In this document: positions 1 through 7,756 of the stretch, one piece after another | How the letters are laid out: each line of letters begins with the position of its first letter | Position numbering within the stretch: the first letter of the stretch is position 1 | NCBI GenBank assembly: GCA_900545885.1 | Contig: URAF01000001.1 | Coordinates: 1-64,000 of the forward strand | Length of the DNA: 64,000 nt | DNA from: an uncultured Eubacteriales bacterium | GTDB taxonomy: Bacteria; Bacillota; Clostridia; Christensenellales; CAG-917 | Reading direction: 5' to 3' | The notes under the pieces: generated by a model | Told to the model about the DNA's origin: nothing | Seen by the model: the letters and a program-made list of their open reading frames with translations, nothing else | Database searches by the model: none | Made by a program: the position numbers and the translations under genes

Positions 1-545
1 ACCCCGACGGCAGAACCACGACTATGACCAACACCAACAAACTCGTGCGTTTCTACAACGGTTGCGACGGCGGTAAAACCGGATTTACTTCCGAAGCCAA
101 GTTCTGTCTTGCCGCAACCGCGGCACGCGACGATATGCGCGTTGTGGCGGTCGTTATAGGCGCGGACAGTTCGCAGGGCAGGTTCGGTGCGGTGAGCAAT
201 ATGTTCAACCACGCATTCGGCAACTATCAGGTGCGCAAACTCATAACGAAAGGCGAACTGATTGATAACTCCGTCAAGGTTTCCGTCGGCAAAACCAAAT
301 CCGTCGAACTTACGGTATCCGACGACGTCGCGGTGTTCGACAAACGCGGCGACAAGTCCGAATACGAACTTCGCTACGAACTTCCCGAAAAAATCAAAGC
401 GCCCGTAAGACAGGGTGACGTAATCGGCAAAGGTTTCGTGGTCAAAAACGGAGAAGTTGTCAAAGAATTCGACGTGGTTTCCGCTCAGGACGTAAAACGC
501 GCAAGCCTTTGGGATTTGTTCAAGAGAATAGGAAGCGCAAGATAA
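1..545 (+). CDS. D-alanyl-D-alanine carboxypeptidase, C-terminal part (5' end outside window)
   Basis: The frame is open from the first bases of the window, so the N-terminal half with the SxxK and SxN motifs is missing. What remains begins just before the third penicilloyl-serine-transferase motif (GGKTGFT), followed by about 150 residues matching the C-terminal beta domain of PBP5/DacF-type carboxypeptidases. These enzymes trim the terminal D-Ala from peptidoglycan stem peptides at the outer membrane face. The protein ends in an amphipathic stretch (LWDLFKRIGSAR), as expected for the membrane anchor of this family. An intrinsic terminator follows 24 bases after the stop. In Bacillus, dacF adjoins spoIIA; here it does not, so I leave the symbol blank. 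Confidence 0.85.
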   Translation, partial: PDGRTTTMTNTNKLVRFYNGCDGGKTGFTSEAKFCLAATAARDDMRVVAVVIGADSSQGRFGAVSNMFNHAFGNYQVRKLITKGELIDNSVKVSVGKTKSVELTVSDDVAVFDKRGDKSEYELRYELPEKIKAPVRQGDVIGKGFVVKNGEVVKEFDVVSAQDVKRASLWDLFKRIGSAR

Positions 546-568
546 GCGCAAAAATCCGATATATCAGC

Positions 569-602
569 AAAACGCCGCCATTGCGGCGTTTTGTTTTGCT
601 TT
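569..602 (+). terminator. Intrinsic terminator after the carboxypeptidase gene
   Basis: A 10-bp perfect stem (569-578 with 583-592) and a 4-base loop are followed by a T-rich run. It ends the transcript of the partial upstream gene. Confidence 0.85.
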
Positions 603-734
603 GCATTTATACGCGTTGTGTTTCGGCGGGGAGTAGGCGGATGAGGGGAGTAGGCAGAGGCGGAAAGTAAGGCAGGAAGGTGTCGAACAAAGTACTGTCA
701 CGGCTTCGCTTTTATATGGGCAAAATACTATTTG

Positions 735-764
735 TTTGACATAAAGGCACGTGCGTGATAAAAT
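735..764 (+). promoter_or_regulatory. Sigma-A type promoter for the lysA-scpAB operon
   Basis: TTTGAC at 735-740 and TAAAAT at 759-764 are 18 bases apart. The transcript would start about 20 bases before lysA. The stretch between the upstream terminator and this promoter shows no riboswitch-like structure. Confidence 0.6.
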
Positions 765-790
765 ATCAAAGATATTAAGGAGCACTTACG

Positions 791-2101
791 ATGAATACTC
801 GCGACACACTTTACGTCAGACAAGGCAGTCTTTACATAGGCGATTTCAAAGCGTCCGACCTTGCGGCGCGTTTCGGCACGCCTCTTTACGTTATGGACGC
901 GGCATATGTCCGCGAAGTTTGTTCGGCGTTCGTAAAAGCAATGGCTACTTACGGCGACGGCGCGGTTGCGTTTGCAAACAAAGCGTTTGCCACCGTTGCC
1001 ACGGCAAGCATGGCGGCAAAACTCGGACTTTGGTTCGACGTCGTTTCGGGCGGTGAACTGTACCTTGTCAAATCTGCGGGCGCGGATATGAAAAAGGTGC
1101 TTTTCCACGGCAATAACAAGACGGAAAAGGAAATCGACGAAGGACTTGCCGACGGTATAGGGTATTTTGTCGTAGACAGTTTCCACGAACTCGAACTGCT
1201 TGACGCAAAAGCCGCGGCACTCGGAGTGGTGCAGGACGTTCTCGTGAGAGTGAACCCCGGCGTATCCGCGCACACTCACGAAGCCGTCGCGACGGCAACT
1301 CCGCTCAGCAAATTCGGTTTCGGCGTGGACGGCAACGCTTTTGACGTGATAAGCGACATTACCCGCCGCAAGAACGTCAGATACCGCGGTATTCACGTCC
1401 ACATCGGTTCGCAGATTTACGACCATTCGTCGTACGACCTTGCAATCGACATCATCACCGATTTTATGAAAAAACTCCGCGACGCGGGCATTTCGACGGA
1501 AATTCTCGATATGGGCGGAGGATACGGCATTTATTACACGGACGAAGACCCGAAATTTACGCCAAAACGCTATGCGTACACGGTAGAGAACATTGGAAGA
1601 CGCGTTGCCGCGGACTGCGAACGCAAGTCGCTCGACAAGCCTTTCCTCATTGTCGAACCGGGCAGAAGCATAGTCGGCGAAGCGGGCGTAACGCTTTACA
1701 CCGTGGGCGCAATCAAGGATTTCCCCGGCGTGAAGAAGTACGTTGCGGTTGACGGCGGCATGTTCGACAATCCGCGTTATGCGCTTTACGAGTCCAAGTA
1801 TTCCGCCTGTCTTGCGGACAAAGCGGACAAACCCGCGGACGAAACCGTCACAATCGCGGGAAAATGCTGTGAAAGCGGCGATATAATCGCAAAAGACATA
1901 CCTTTGCAGCACGCCGAAGCGGGCGATATTCTCGCCGTGTTCTCGACGGGCGCTTACAACTATTCGATGGCGTCCAACTACAACCTCAACGCAGTGCCGC
2001 CCGTGGTGCTGGTTGACGGCGACAAAGCGGATTATATCGTAAAACCGCAGACATACCGTGATTTGCTCCGAAACAACGAGGTTCCCGATTGGCTGATTTG
2101 A
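791..2101 (+). CDS. lysA: Diaminopimelate decarboxylase
   Basis: This 436-residue fold-type III PLP enzyme decarboxylates meso-diaminopimelate to L-lysine. The PLP lysine is in FANKAFAT (Lys64). The HVHIGSQ motif and the C-terminal CCESGD motif (around residue 360), which supplies a residue to the partner active site in the dimer, are present. Length is normal for the family. The ATG follows AAGGAGC at a good distance. The stop overlaps the start of scpA by 13 bp, so the two are cotranscribed and probably translationally coupled. No lysine riboswitch is visible upstream. Confidence 0.95.
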   Translation: MNTRDTLYVRQGSLYIGDFKASDLAARFGTPLYVMDAAYVREVCSAFVKAMATYGDGAVAFANKAFATVATASMAAKLGLWFDVVSGGELYLVKSAGADMKKVLFHGNNKTEKEIDEGLADGIGYFVVDSFHELELLDAKAAALGVVQDVLVRVNPGVSAHTHEAVATATPLSKFGFGVDGNAFDVISDITRRKNVRYRGIHVHIGSQIYDHSSYDLAIDIITDFMKKLRDAGISTEILDMGGGYGIYYTDEDPKFTPKRYAYTVENIGRRVAADCERKSLDKPFLIVEPGRSIVGEAGVTLYTVGAIKDFPGVKKYVAVDGGMFDNPRYALYESKYSACLADKADKPADETVTIAGKCCESGDIIAKDIPLQHAEAGDILAVFSTGAYNYSMASNYNLNAVPPVVLVDGDKADYIVKPQTYRDLLRNNEVPDWLI

Positions 2102-3297
2102 CGAACGGATACGACGAAGAGCTTTCCCGCGCGGACGTGAACACGTCGGCGGAAAATGCGGACGCGGCAGACGCCGCGGATTTTTCCGTTGCCGAAAACG
2201 CCGTCGAGAGTGAAGTTCAAACCGCGTCGGACGTTCAAATGACAGAAACCAAAACGGCAGAAGCTCAAACCGTGGCGGAAGAGCGGACAACGGAAGAGCA
2301 GACGGAAGCGATAAACGCCGCAGAAAAAAGTCCGACCGCACCGCCGCGCGCCGAAAAAAATCCCTTTGACAGGGACGGTTTTCACGGCGAAGTGGTGACG
2401 GAAGCCGTCGTACACGAACACAAACTGCCCAAGTCGTCCGAAAAATCGGCAACAATCGAAGCCGCCGAAGCTATAGTCGCCGAAGGCGAAATGACGGACT
2501 CCGAGTACATAGCGGGACTCAAACCCGTAATTCACTACCATCTCAGCGATTTCGACGGTCCTCTCGACCTTCTTCTGGAACTTATCAAAGACGCAAAAAT
2601 CAGAATAGAAGACATTTTCGTGTCCGACGTCACACGTCAGTACGTCGAAATAATCAAAAACACTCCGAAAGAAGAGTTCGACTTCGAGTATGCGGGAGAG
2701 TTCATCACGCTTGCCGCGGAACTCGTCTATCTCAAATCCCTGCGCACGCTCCCTGCGGACGACGAGGACGAGGAGTATTACGACGACCCCGAAATGCAGC
2801 GTGCCGCACTCATCAACAAAATCAAAGAGTACGCGTTGATGAAAGAGCAGTCCGAAAAACTCCGTGCGATAGAAACGATAAACCGTTTTTACCGTATGCC
2901 TGTTTACACCGAGAAGGACTACCGCGTTTGCCTTACCAACTTTTCTTTGCCCAAACTCGTGAGCGCGCTTGCGCGCGTTATGGTAAATGCGGAACAGAGA
3001 GAGCGGTCTTTCATTCCCAAAAAGGTTATGCAGGACAAGTTTTCGGTTGCGGAGCAGATGCAGCATATCGTCGAACTGATTTCGCTCTACGGGTCGTTTA
3101 CGTTCACGTCGCTGTTCGAGCCCGACTTTGACCGCAACGATATAGTGACGACTTTCCTTGCCGTGCTCGAACTGCTCAAATACGGCAGACTGCGCGCCGA
3201 ACAGGAAGAACTTTTCGGAGAAATAATGCTTTACGCCGTCGAAGGCGCGGACGAAACGCCTTTGGTTTTCGAGGAGGAAAACGATGGAAAATATTAA
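2089..3297 (+). CDS. scpA: Segregation and condensation protein A with long acidic N-terminal extension
   Basis: ScpA is the kleisin subunit that bridges SMC heads and binds ScpB in the bacterial condensin complex. The family core begins near residue 150 (HYHLSDFDGPLDLLLELI) and runs to the C-terminal winged helix (FTFTSLFEPDF... FLAVLELLKYGRL). Ahead of it lies about 145 residues of low-complexity, Glu/Ala/Thr-rich sequence not found in ordinary ScpA proteins, which are about 250 residues long. The start used is a TTG overlapping lysA; the extension stays open and keeps the local codon bias, but an internal start (for example Met51) cannot be excluded. scpB overlaps the 3' end by 14 bp. Confidence 0.9.
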   Translation: MADLTNGYDEELSRADVNTSAENADAADAADFSVAENAVESEVQTASDVQMTETKTAEAQTVAEERTTEEQTEAINAAEKSPTAPPRAEKNPFDRDGFHGEVVTEAVVHEHKLPKSSEKSATIEAAEAIVAEGEMTDSEYIAGLKPVIHYHLSDFDGPLDLLLELIKDAKIRIEDIFVSDVTRQYVEIIKNTPKEEFDFEYAGEFITLAAELVYLKSLRTLPADDEDEEYYDDPEMQRAALINKIKEYALMKEQSEKLRAIETINRFYRMPVYTEKDYRVCLTNFSLPKLVSALARVMVNAEQRERSFIPKKVMQDKFSVAEQMQHIVELISLYGSFTFTSLFEPDFDRNDIVTTFLAVLELLKYGRLRAEQEELFGEIMLYAVEGADETPLVFEEENDGKY

Positions 3298-3970
3298 AAA
3301 CGTGGTCGAGGCTCTGGTTTTTTCTTCCGGTTCGCCCATTGCGAAAAGAGATTTGATTGAGAAACTGCCCGAACTTACAGGCAGTCAGCTCAATTCCATA
3401 ATCAAGGATTTGCAGAAAAAGTACAGCGGCGACTGCGGACTGTTGCTTCTCGAATTCAACGGAAAACTGCAATTCAGTTCCAATCCTAAGTACGGCGAAG
3501 TCGTTGCGGACATTCTCACTCCGCTGCGCGAAAAAGAACTCAGCAAAACCCTTCTCGAAGTGCTTTCCACCATTGCGTACAAACAGCCGATTACCAGAAT
3601 GGAAATCGACGATATGCGCGGCGGTACGTCCTGCGAATATGCGATTACGGGACTGCTCAAAGCGGGGCTCATCGAAGTTGTCGGCAGAAAAGACACGGTC
3701 GGTCGTCCCTTCCTTTACGGAACGACGGACGAATTCCTCAAAAAGTTCCAGTTGCAGAGCATAGAGGATTTGCCCGACCTTGCCGAAGTTATGGAAAAGT
3801 TGCAGGAAATCTACGCTCCCGCACAGGAAACGCTGTTCCACAACCGTACGCTTTACGACGAAGACGGCAACCTTATCGAGGACAACGAAGACGCGCTTGC
3901 CGCGGCTGACATCGAAGAGGAAGAAATCCCCGACTTCCTGCAAGGCGAAGAGTTCGAAGTCATAGAATAA
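3284..3970 (+). CDS. scpB: Segregation and condensation protein B
   Basis: ScpB forms a dimer of winged-helix proteins that binds the ScpA linker in the SMC-ScpAB complex. The hallmark stretch LLEVLSTIAYKQPITRMEI and the following GRPFLYGTT motif of the second winged helix are present. The 228-residue length is slightly longer than usual because of an acidic C-terminal tail rich in Asp/Glu. The ATG is preceded by GAGGAGG inside the end of scpA, which fixes the start. An intrinsic terminator lies about 100 bases after the stop. Confidence 0.95.
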   Translation: MENIKNVVEALVFSSGSPIAKRDLIEKLPELTGSQLNSIIKDLQKKYSGDCGLLLLEFNGKLQFSSNPKYGEVVADILTPLREKELSKTLLEVLSTIAYKQPITRMEIDDMRGGTSCEYAITGLLKAGLIEVVGRKDTVGRPFLYGTTDEFLKKFQLQSIEDLPDLAEVMEKLQEIYAPAQETLFHNRTLYDEDGNLIEDNEDALAAADIEEEEIPDFLQGEEFEVIE

Positions 3971-4069
3971 CCCGCAAGCCTTGCTCCGCAGACCGAAAAG
4001 GACGAGAAGGTTTCGGCGGAGCGGAAACAAATACCGTCAAACCGAATTTTATACATAATTTTCCGACTA

Positions 4070-4099
4070 AACGCCACAATAACAACGTGGCGTTTTTTG
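4070..4099 (+). terminator. Intrinsic terminator after scpB, overlapping a possible GTG start
   Basis: An 8-bp stem (4070-4077 with 4087-4094) with a 9-base loop is followed by six T residues. The 3' arm contains the GTG that begins the next open frame. Confidence 0.7.
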
Positions 4100-4605
4100 T
4101 TGTGCTTTTATCCGTCGAAGCGTTGCTTTTGCTGCTTACCGCACCTTGGAAAATCAGGGTACAGGGTTACTTTTCCTTGGAGCGTCCCTGCCTTCTCGTA
4201 AAGGTGTCGTTGGGCAGATTAAGGCTTGTGTCCGTAAAGGCAAGCATTGAAAAAGAGCGCGTTAGAATATCGGTAAACGGCAAAAAACCGAAAGAACGCA
4301 AAAGTCGTATGCGCTTGCCGCAAGGCGCGGTGTCGAAGGCAATGAAAACCTTTGCGGAAATGCGGATAATGCGTGCGGGCGACGTGTCGTTGTACGTCGG
4401 CGCGCAAGAGGCGTTGACGGGTGCGCTAGGCGTCAGCGCGGTGGAAAACGCATTCCGCGACGTATTGCGGGGCAAGGGACGTTCTGCGGTTTTCTGGGAC
4501 TGCGAAAGACAACGGCTAGACCTCGATTTGCGATTGGGACTGCGAATTTCGTTGTTGCAGACCGCGATAATCGGGCTTTCGTTCGTGTCCCGCAAAAAGC
4601 GGTGA
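4087..4605 (+). CDS. DUF2953-like membrane protein (YtfI type)
   Basis: The 172-residue product has one hydrophobic N-terminal segment (residues about 3-19), then a basic domain containing the GYFSLERP and IRV strands seen in DUF2953 proteins. In many spore formers a DUF2953 protein lies directly before ytfJ, as here, so I infer a sporulation-related membrane role; the function is unknown. The only start giving a full membrane segment is a GTG in the 3' arm of a terminator hairpin, without a recognisable ribosome-binding site; internal GTG (4102) or TTG (4123) codons are alternatives. The family assignment rests on context and general appearance. Confidence 0.6.
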   Translation: MAFFVVLLSVEALLLLLTAPWKIRVQGYFSLERPCLLVKVSLGRLRLVSVKASIEKERVRISVNGKKPKERKSRMRLPQGAVSKAMKTFAEMRIMRAGDVSLYVGAQEALTGALGVSAVENAFRDVLRGKGRSAVFWDCERQRLDLDLRLGLRISLLQTAIIGLSFVSRKKR

Positions 4606-4698
4606 TTTGACGGTTTTCCGTCCGAGGAATGAGAAATTGCGGTTTTCTTTTTCCGAACCCGCAAGGGCGTATTTTACATAAGTTTTACGGAGAGAATT

Positions 4699-5067
4699 AT
4701 GAAAGGTTTTGAAGAAATACTCAATTCTACCATAGAGCATATGCGACGTATTTCGGATTCCGACGCGGTCGTGGGTAAACCCGTTATCACGGAGGACGGA
4801 GTTGTCGTGTTGCCCGTAAGCAAAGTCAGTTACGGTTTCGTGGTCGGCGGTGGGGAATACAGCGAGTCGTCGCCCAAAACCCGACACGACGATTATCCGC
4901 ACGCGGCGGCAAGCGGTGGCGGTATAACCGTGACGCCTATGGGATTTCTCGTGTGCGGCAAGGAAAAGAAGTTCATAAGCGTGGACAAAACTTCCTGCGA
5001 CGACAAGTGGAAAGACCTTGCACGCGCGGCGTTCAGAGCTATCAAAAGAGGTGACGAAGATGAATAA
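4699..5067 (+). CDS. ytfJ: Spore protein YtfJ/GerW family
   Basis: The 122-residue protein matches the YtfJ (GerW) family: an N-terminal helix (FEEILNSTIEHM), the VVGKPVI strand, VLPVSKVSYGF, a Gly-rich stretch, then GGGITVTPMGFLV. In Bacillus the family is made in the forespore and is needed for spore germination. The start has a GGAGAG ribosome-binding site. The following carboxypeptidase gene overlaps its stop by 8 bp, so the two are coupled. Confidence 0.9.
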   Translation: MKGFEEILNSTIEHMRRISDSDAVVGKPVITEDGVVVLPVSKVSYGFVVGGGEYSESSPKTRHDDYPHAAASGGGITVTPMGFLVCGKEKKFISVDKTSCDDKWKDLARAAFRAIKRGDEDE

Positions 5068-6055
5068 TTCCGCAAAAGAGTTCAATCCGCGCAGCGCGTT
5101 TCTGCGCTTTTTCGCAATAACGCTCATCGTGTGCGCGTTTCTCACCGCGTACGCGTTTTCCGTCTACAAACCGAAAAAAGCCGACGCGGCGGCACATTCG
5201 GGTGCGGTTGTCATCGAGGCGTCGACTGGCAGGGTGCTTTATTCGGACAATATGAACGTTCGCACATACCCCGCGAGCACTACGAAAATACTTACCGCGC
5301 TTGTCACTCTGGAAAATATTCCGCTTGATACGGTGGTAACTGTTCCTGACTGTGCGGCAGGGGTCGAGGGTTCGTCCATTTATTTGAGAAAAGGCGAAAA
5401 ACTCACCATAGGTGAGTTGTTGTACGGACTTATGCTCAGAAGCGGCAACGACGCCGCTGTCGCGCTTGCCGTTTCGGTTGCGGGAAGCATAGAAAAATTC
5501 GCCGATATGATGAACGACAGGGCGGTGCGTTGCGGTGCCGTGAACAGTAACTTCGTCAATCCTCACGGACTGCACGACGACAACCATTACACTACGGCGT
5601 ACGACCTGGCTCTCATTACCGCGGAAGCCTACAAAAACGCCGATTTCAGACGTATTGTCGCGACAAAGAACGTTACGATAAGCGGAGCGGAAGGCAAACG
5701 TTATCTTTCCAACAAAAACAAACTGCTCACGACTTTCGACGGGGCGAACGGAGTCAAGACGGGGTACACGACAAAGAGCGGTCGTTGTCTTGTCGGCGGC
5801 GCGGAACGCGACGGAATGCAGCTCATATCCGTTGTGCTCAACCGCTACGATATGTGGGAAGCGACCAAAAAACTGCTCGAAGACGCATTTGCAACGTACG
5901 AAATGAGAGAATTGCCCGTCCTGCCATTCCCCGACGAGAACGCGGGTAACCTGCGCGTCGACGTGAAAGTGGGCGACGACGGAGAGCTTACACCGTCCTT
6001 TTATCCCGTGAAAAAGGACGGAAGCGAAATTCCTTACGCCGTTTACGGCGGCTGA
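5060..6055 (+). CDS. dacB: D-alanyl-D-alanine carboxypeptidase (DacB/DacF-like)
   Basis: The 331-residue secreted penicillin-binding protein has an N-terminal membrane/signal segment (residues about 13-33), then the catalytic SxxK (ASTTK, Ser73-Lys76), SGN (SGNDAAVAL) and KTG (VKTGYT) motifs. It removes the terminal D-Ala from peptidoglycan. The ATG at 5060, after AGAGGTG, is preferred to an upstream in-frame ATG at 5018 deep inside ytfJ. Position beside ytfJ suggests a role in spore cortex maturation, as for DacB of Bacillus. The C-terminal beta domain is short compared with PBP5. Confidence 0.85.
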   Translation: MNNSAKEFNPRSAFLRFFAITLIVCAFLTAYAFSVYKPKKADAAAHSGAVVIEASTGRVLYSDNMNVRTYPASTTKILTALVTLENIPLDTVVTVPDCAAGVEGSSIYLRKGEKLTIGELLYGLMLRSGNDAAVALAVSVAGSIEKFADMMNDRAVRCGAVNSNFVNPHGLHDDNHYTTAYDLALITAEAYKNADFRRIVATKNVTISGAEGKRYLSNKNKLLTTFDGANGVKTGYTTKSGRCLVGGAERDGMQLISVVLNRYDMWEATKKLLEDAFATYEMRELPVLPFPDENAGNLRVDVKVGDDGELTPSFYPVKKDGSEIPYAVYGG

Positions 6056-6204
6056 ACGGGCGTACCGGTCGCGGCAACCCGATTTGTTCCGAGATTTTGC
6101 AAATCGGCGTTCGACAACCAAAGACAAACAAATCTTTCTCGGAAAGCGCAAAAGGCAAATCGGGCAGGGCGGCGACATATGTACTGTTATAACGCGCGGA
6201 ACGC

Positions 6205-6233
6205 TTGATTTTATATCATATACTATGTATAAT
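6205..6233 (+). promoter_or_regulatory. Strong sigma-A promoter for rluB
   Basis: TTGATT (6205-6210) and a perfect TATAAT (6228-6233) are separated by 17 bases. The -10 box runs into a long palindrome that reaches to the start codon. Confidence 0.8.
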
Positions 6234-6260
6234 GCTACTATCTCAATGGATGGTAGCATT
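6231..6260 (+). promoter_or_regulatory. Palindrome between the rluB -10 box and start codon
   Basis: AATGCTAC (6231-6238) pairs with GTAGCATT (6253-6260). Five more inner pairs, two of them G-T, give a 13-bp stem with a CAAT loop. It covers the transcription start and ends two bases before the ATG, so it can act as an operator or as a 5' RNA hairpin. I see no proper ribosome-binding site. Confidence 0.65.
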
Positions 6261-6262
6261 AT

Positions 6263-6967
6263 ATGCGTTTGAACAAGTTTCTCGCCGAATGCGGCGTGTG
6301 TTCCAGAAGAAAAGCCGACGAAATCATCGCCGAAGGCAGGGTTACGGTCAACCGTAAAACCGTATCCGAAATGGGCTTTGATGTCGACGAAAAGAAAGAC
6401 GTCGTGTATCTCGACGGCAAAAAAATCGTTCCTGTCACCCATTACGAATACATAATGTTCAACAAGCCTAAGGGCTGCGTAACCACTATGTCCGACGACA
6501 AGGGCAGAAAGACCGTTTACGACTTTATCGGCAGAGAAAAAAGGCTTGTTCCCGTGGGACGTCTTGACTATGACAGCGAAGGGCTGCTGCTTTTCACCAA
6601 CGACGGCGAACTCACGCACAAACTTACTCACCCCAGCAACGAAATTCCCAAAACTTACGTCGTGAAAATCGAGGGCGAAATTTCCGAAAGCGATATGGCG
6701 ACATTGCGAAAAGGCGTCACCGTGAACGGCGTCAAATATTCGCGTTGCAAGGTCAAGTTTACGGGAGAAGAAAACGGGTTGAGCCGTCTCGAAGTCGTCA
6801 TTTTCGAAGGCAAGAACAGAGAAATCAGAAGAATGTTCGAAGCCGTCGAAAAGAACGTCGTTTTCCTCAAACGCGTGGCAATAGGCGACTTGCGTCTGGG
6901 CGGGCTGTCCAGAGGCGGGTTCAGGGAACTCAACGAATTCGAAGTGGATTATCTCAAACGTCTTTGA
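6263..6967 (+). CDS. rluB: Pseudouridine synthase, RluB/RsuA family
   Basis: The 234-residue enzyme has an N-terminal S4 RNA-binding domain (MRLNKFLAECGVCSRRKAD, residues 1-55) and the catalytic domain with GRLDYDSEGLLLFTNDG, where Asp102 is the predicted nucleophile. Members isomerise uridines in 23S or 16S rRNA; RluB acts near helix 89-90 of 23S rRNA. The ATG is fixed by the conserved S4 start. The gene has its own promoter and is followed closely by surE. Substrate within the family is inferred. Confidence 0.85.
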   Translation: MRLNKFLAECGVCSRRKADEIIAEGRVTVNRKTVSEMGFDVDEKKDVVYLDGKKIVPVTHYEYIMFNKPKGCVTTMSDDKGRKTVYDFIGREKRLVPVGRLDYDSEGLLLFTNDGELTHKLTHPSNEIPKTYVVKIEGEISESDMATLRKGVTVNGVKYSRCKVKFTGEENGLSRLEVVIFEGKNREIRRMFEAVEKNVVFLKRVAIGDLRLGGLSRGGFRELNEFEVDYLKRL

Positions 6968-6985
6968 CGTTTGAAAGAGGATATT

Positions 6986-7756
6986 ATGCGGATTTTGTTA
7001 TCCAACGACGACGGTTATTTTTCCGAGGGGTTGCTCAAACTCGCGCTTGCGCTTGCGCCCGATCACGACGTGCACGTCAGCGCTCCCGACTCCGAAAAAT
7101 CGGGCGCGGGACACGCGCTGACTTTCGGTGAGGGCATAGTCTGGAAACGCGTCTCGGAAAACGAACTCGAAGTATGCGGCGAGAAAATCGCAATTCCCTG
7201 TCATTCCGTGCAGGGGTCTCCCGCAGACGCCGTCAAATTCGCGATTGAACATATTTATGCGGGCGAACCTTTCGACCTTGTGATTTCGGGCATAAACACC
7301 GTTCTCAACGTCGGTTCGGACGTGATATATTCGGGCACTTTCGGTGCGGCGGAAGAGGGGACAATCCTCGGCGTTCCCTCAATTGCGCTTTCCGCAAGGG
7401 TTGCGGAAGGCGGTTACGACGCGGCAATCGATTTCATCGTCGCAAATCTCGACGCTCTTTACAAACTCATTCCCCCTATGGTTACGCTCAACGTAAACGT
7501 TCCTTTCGGCGACAAGGAACGCCTGAAAGGCGTTGCGGTTGCGCCGCTCGGCATACGTCGATATAAAGACTGGTACGAAGAGCACCGCGACGGCAGATTC
7601 AGACTGAACGGTTATCCTTTCGACTGTTCCGAAAACCCCGAAGACGACGACTGCAAGATGTCGGACAGAGGATACATAACAATAACCCCCGTGAAAATCC
7701 CCGACACCGATTGCGCGACTATGGAAAAACTTCGCCGTGTGGAGTGGAAACTGTGA
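6986..7756 (+). CDS. surE: 5'-nucleotidase SurE
   Basis: The 256-residue enzyme opens with the metal-binding motif MRILLSNDDGY (Asp8-Asp9) and contains NTVLNVGSDVIYSGTFGAA, the signature second motif with the conserved Asn and Ser. SurE is a cytoplasmic nucleoside monophosphatase and exopolyphosphatase. The ATG at 6986 follows GAAAGAGG; a TTG 15 bases upstream is less likely. Its TGA overlaps the GTG of the next gene. Confidence 0.93.
   Translation: MRILLSNDDGYFSEGLLKLALALAPDHDVHVSAPDSEKSGAGHALTFGEGIVWKRVSENELEVCGEKIAIPCHSVQGSPADAVKFAIEHIYAGEPFDLVISGINTVLNVGSDVIYSGTFGAAEEGTILGVPSIALSARVAEGGYDAAIDFIVANLDALYKLIPPMVTLNVNVPFGDKERLKGVAVAPLGIRRYKDWYEEHRDGRFRLNGYPFDCSENPEDDDCKMSDRGYITITPVKIPDTDCATMEKLRRVEWKL

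Noticed and set aside
603..734. Lysine riboswitch upstream of lysA
   Set aside because: The region lies upstream of the predicted promoter and has no riboswitch-like pairing; only a short GGGGAGTAGGC direct repeat is visible.
728..2455. 575-codon open frame opposite lysA
   Set aside because: Arg/Phe/Val-rich sequence with no ribosome-binding site or domain; it is antisense to lysA and scpA, which are certain.
6079..6158. Regulatory repeat of CAAATCGG between the carboxypeptidase gene and rluB
   Set aside because: Three copies of an 8-base word, two forming a hairpin, are too short and lie upstream of the rluB promoter; no function can be supported.
5042..6631. 529-codon open frame opposite the second carboxypeptidase and rluB
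   Set aside because: It crosses the rluB promoter and palindrome and has no recognisable features; both plus-strand genes have full motifs.
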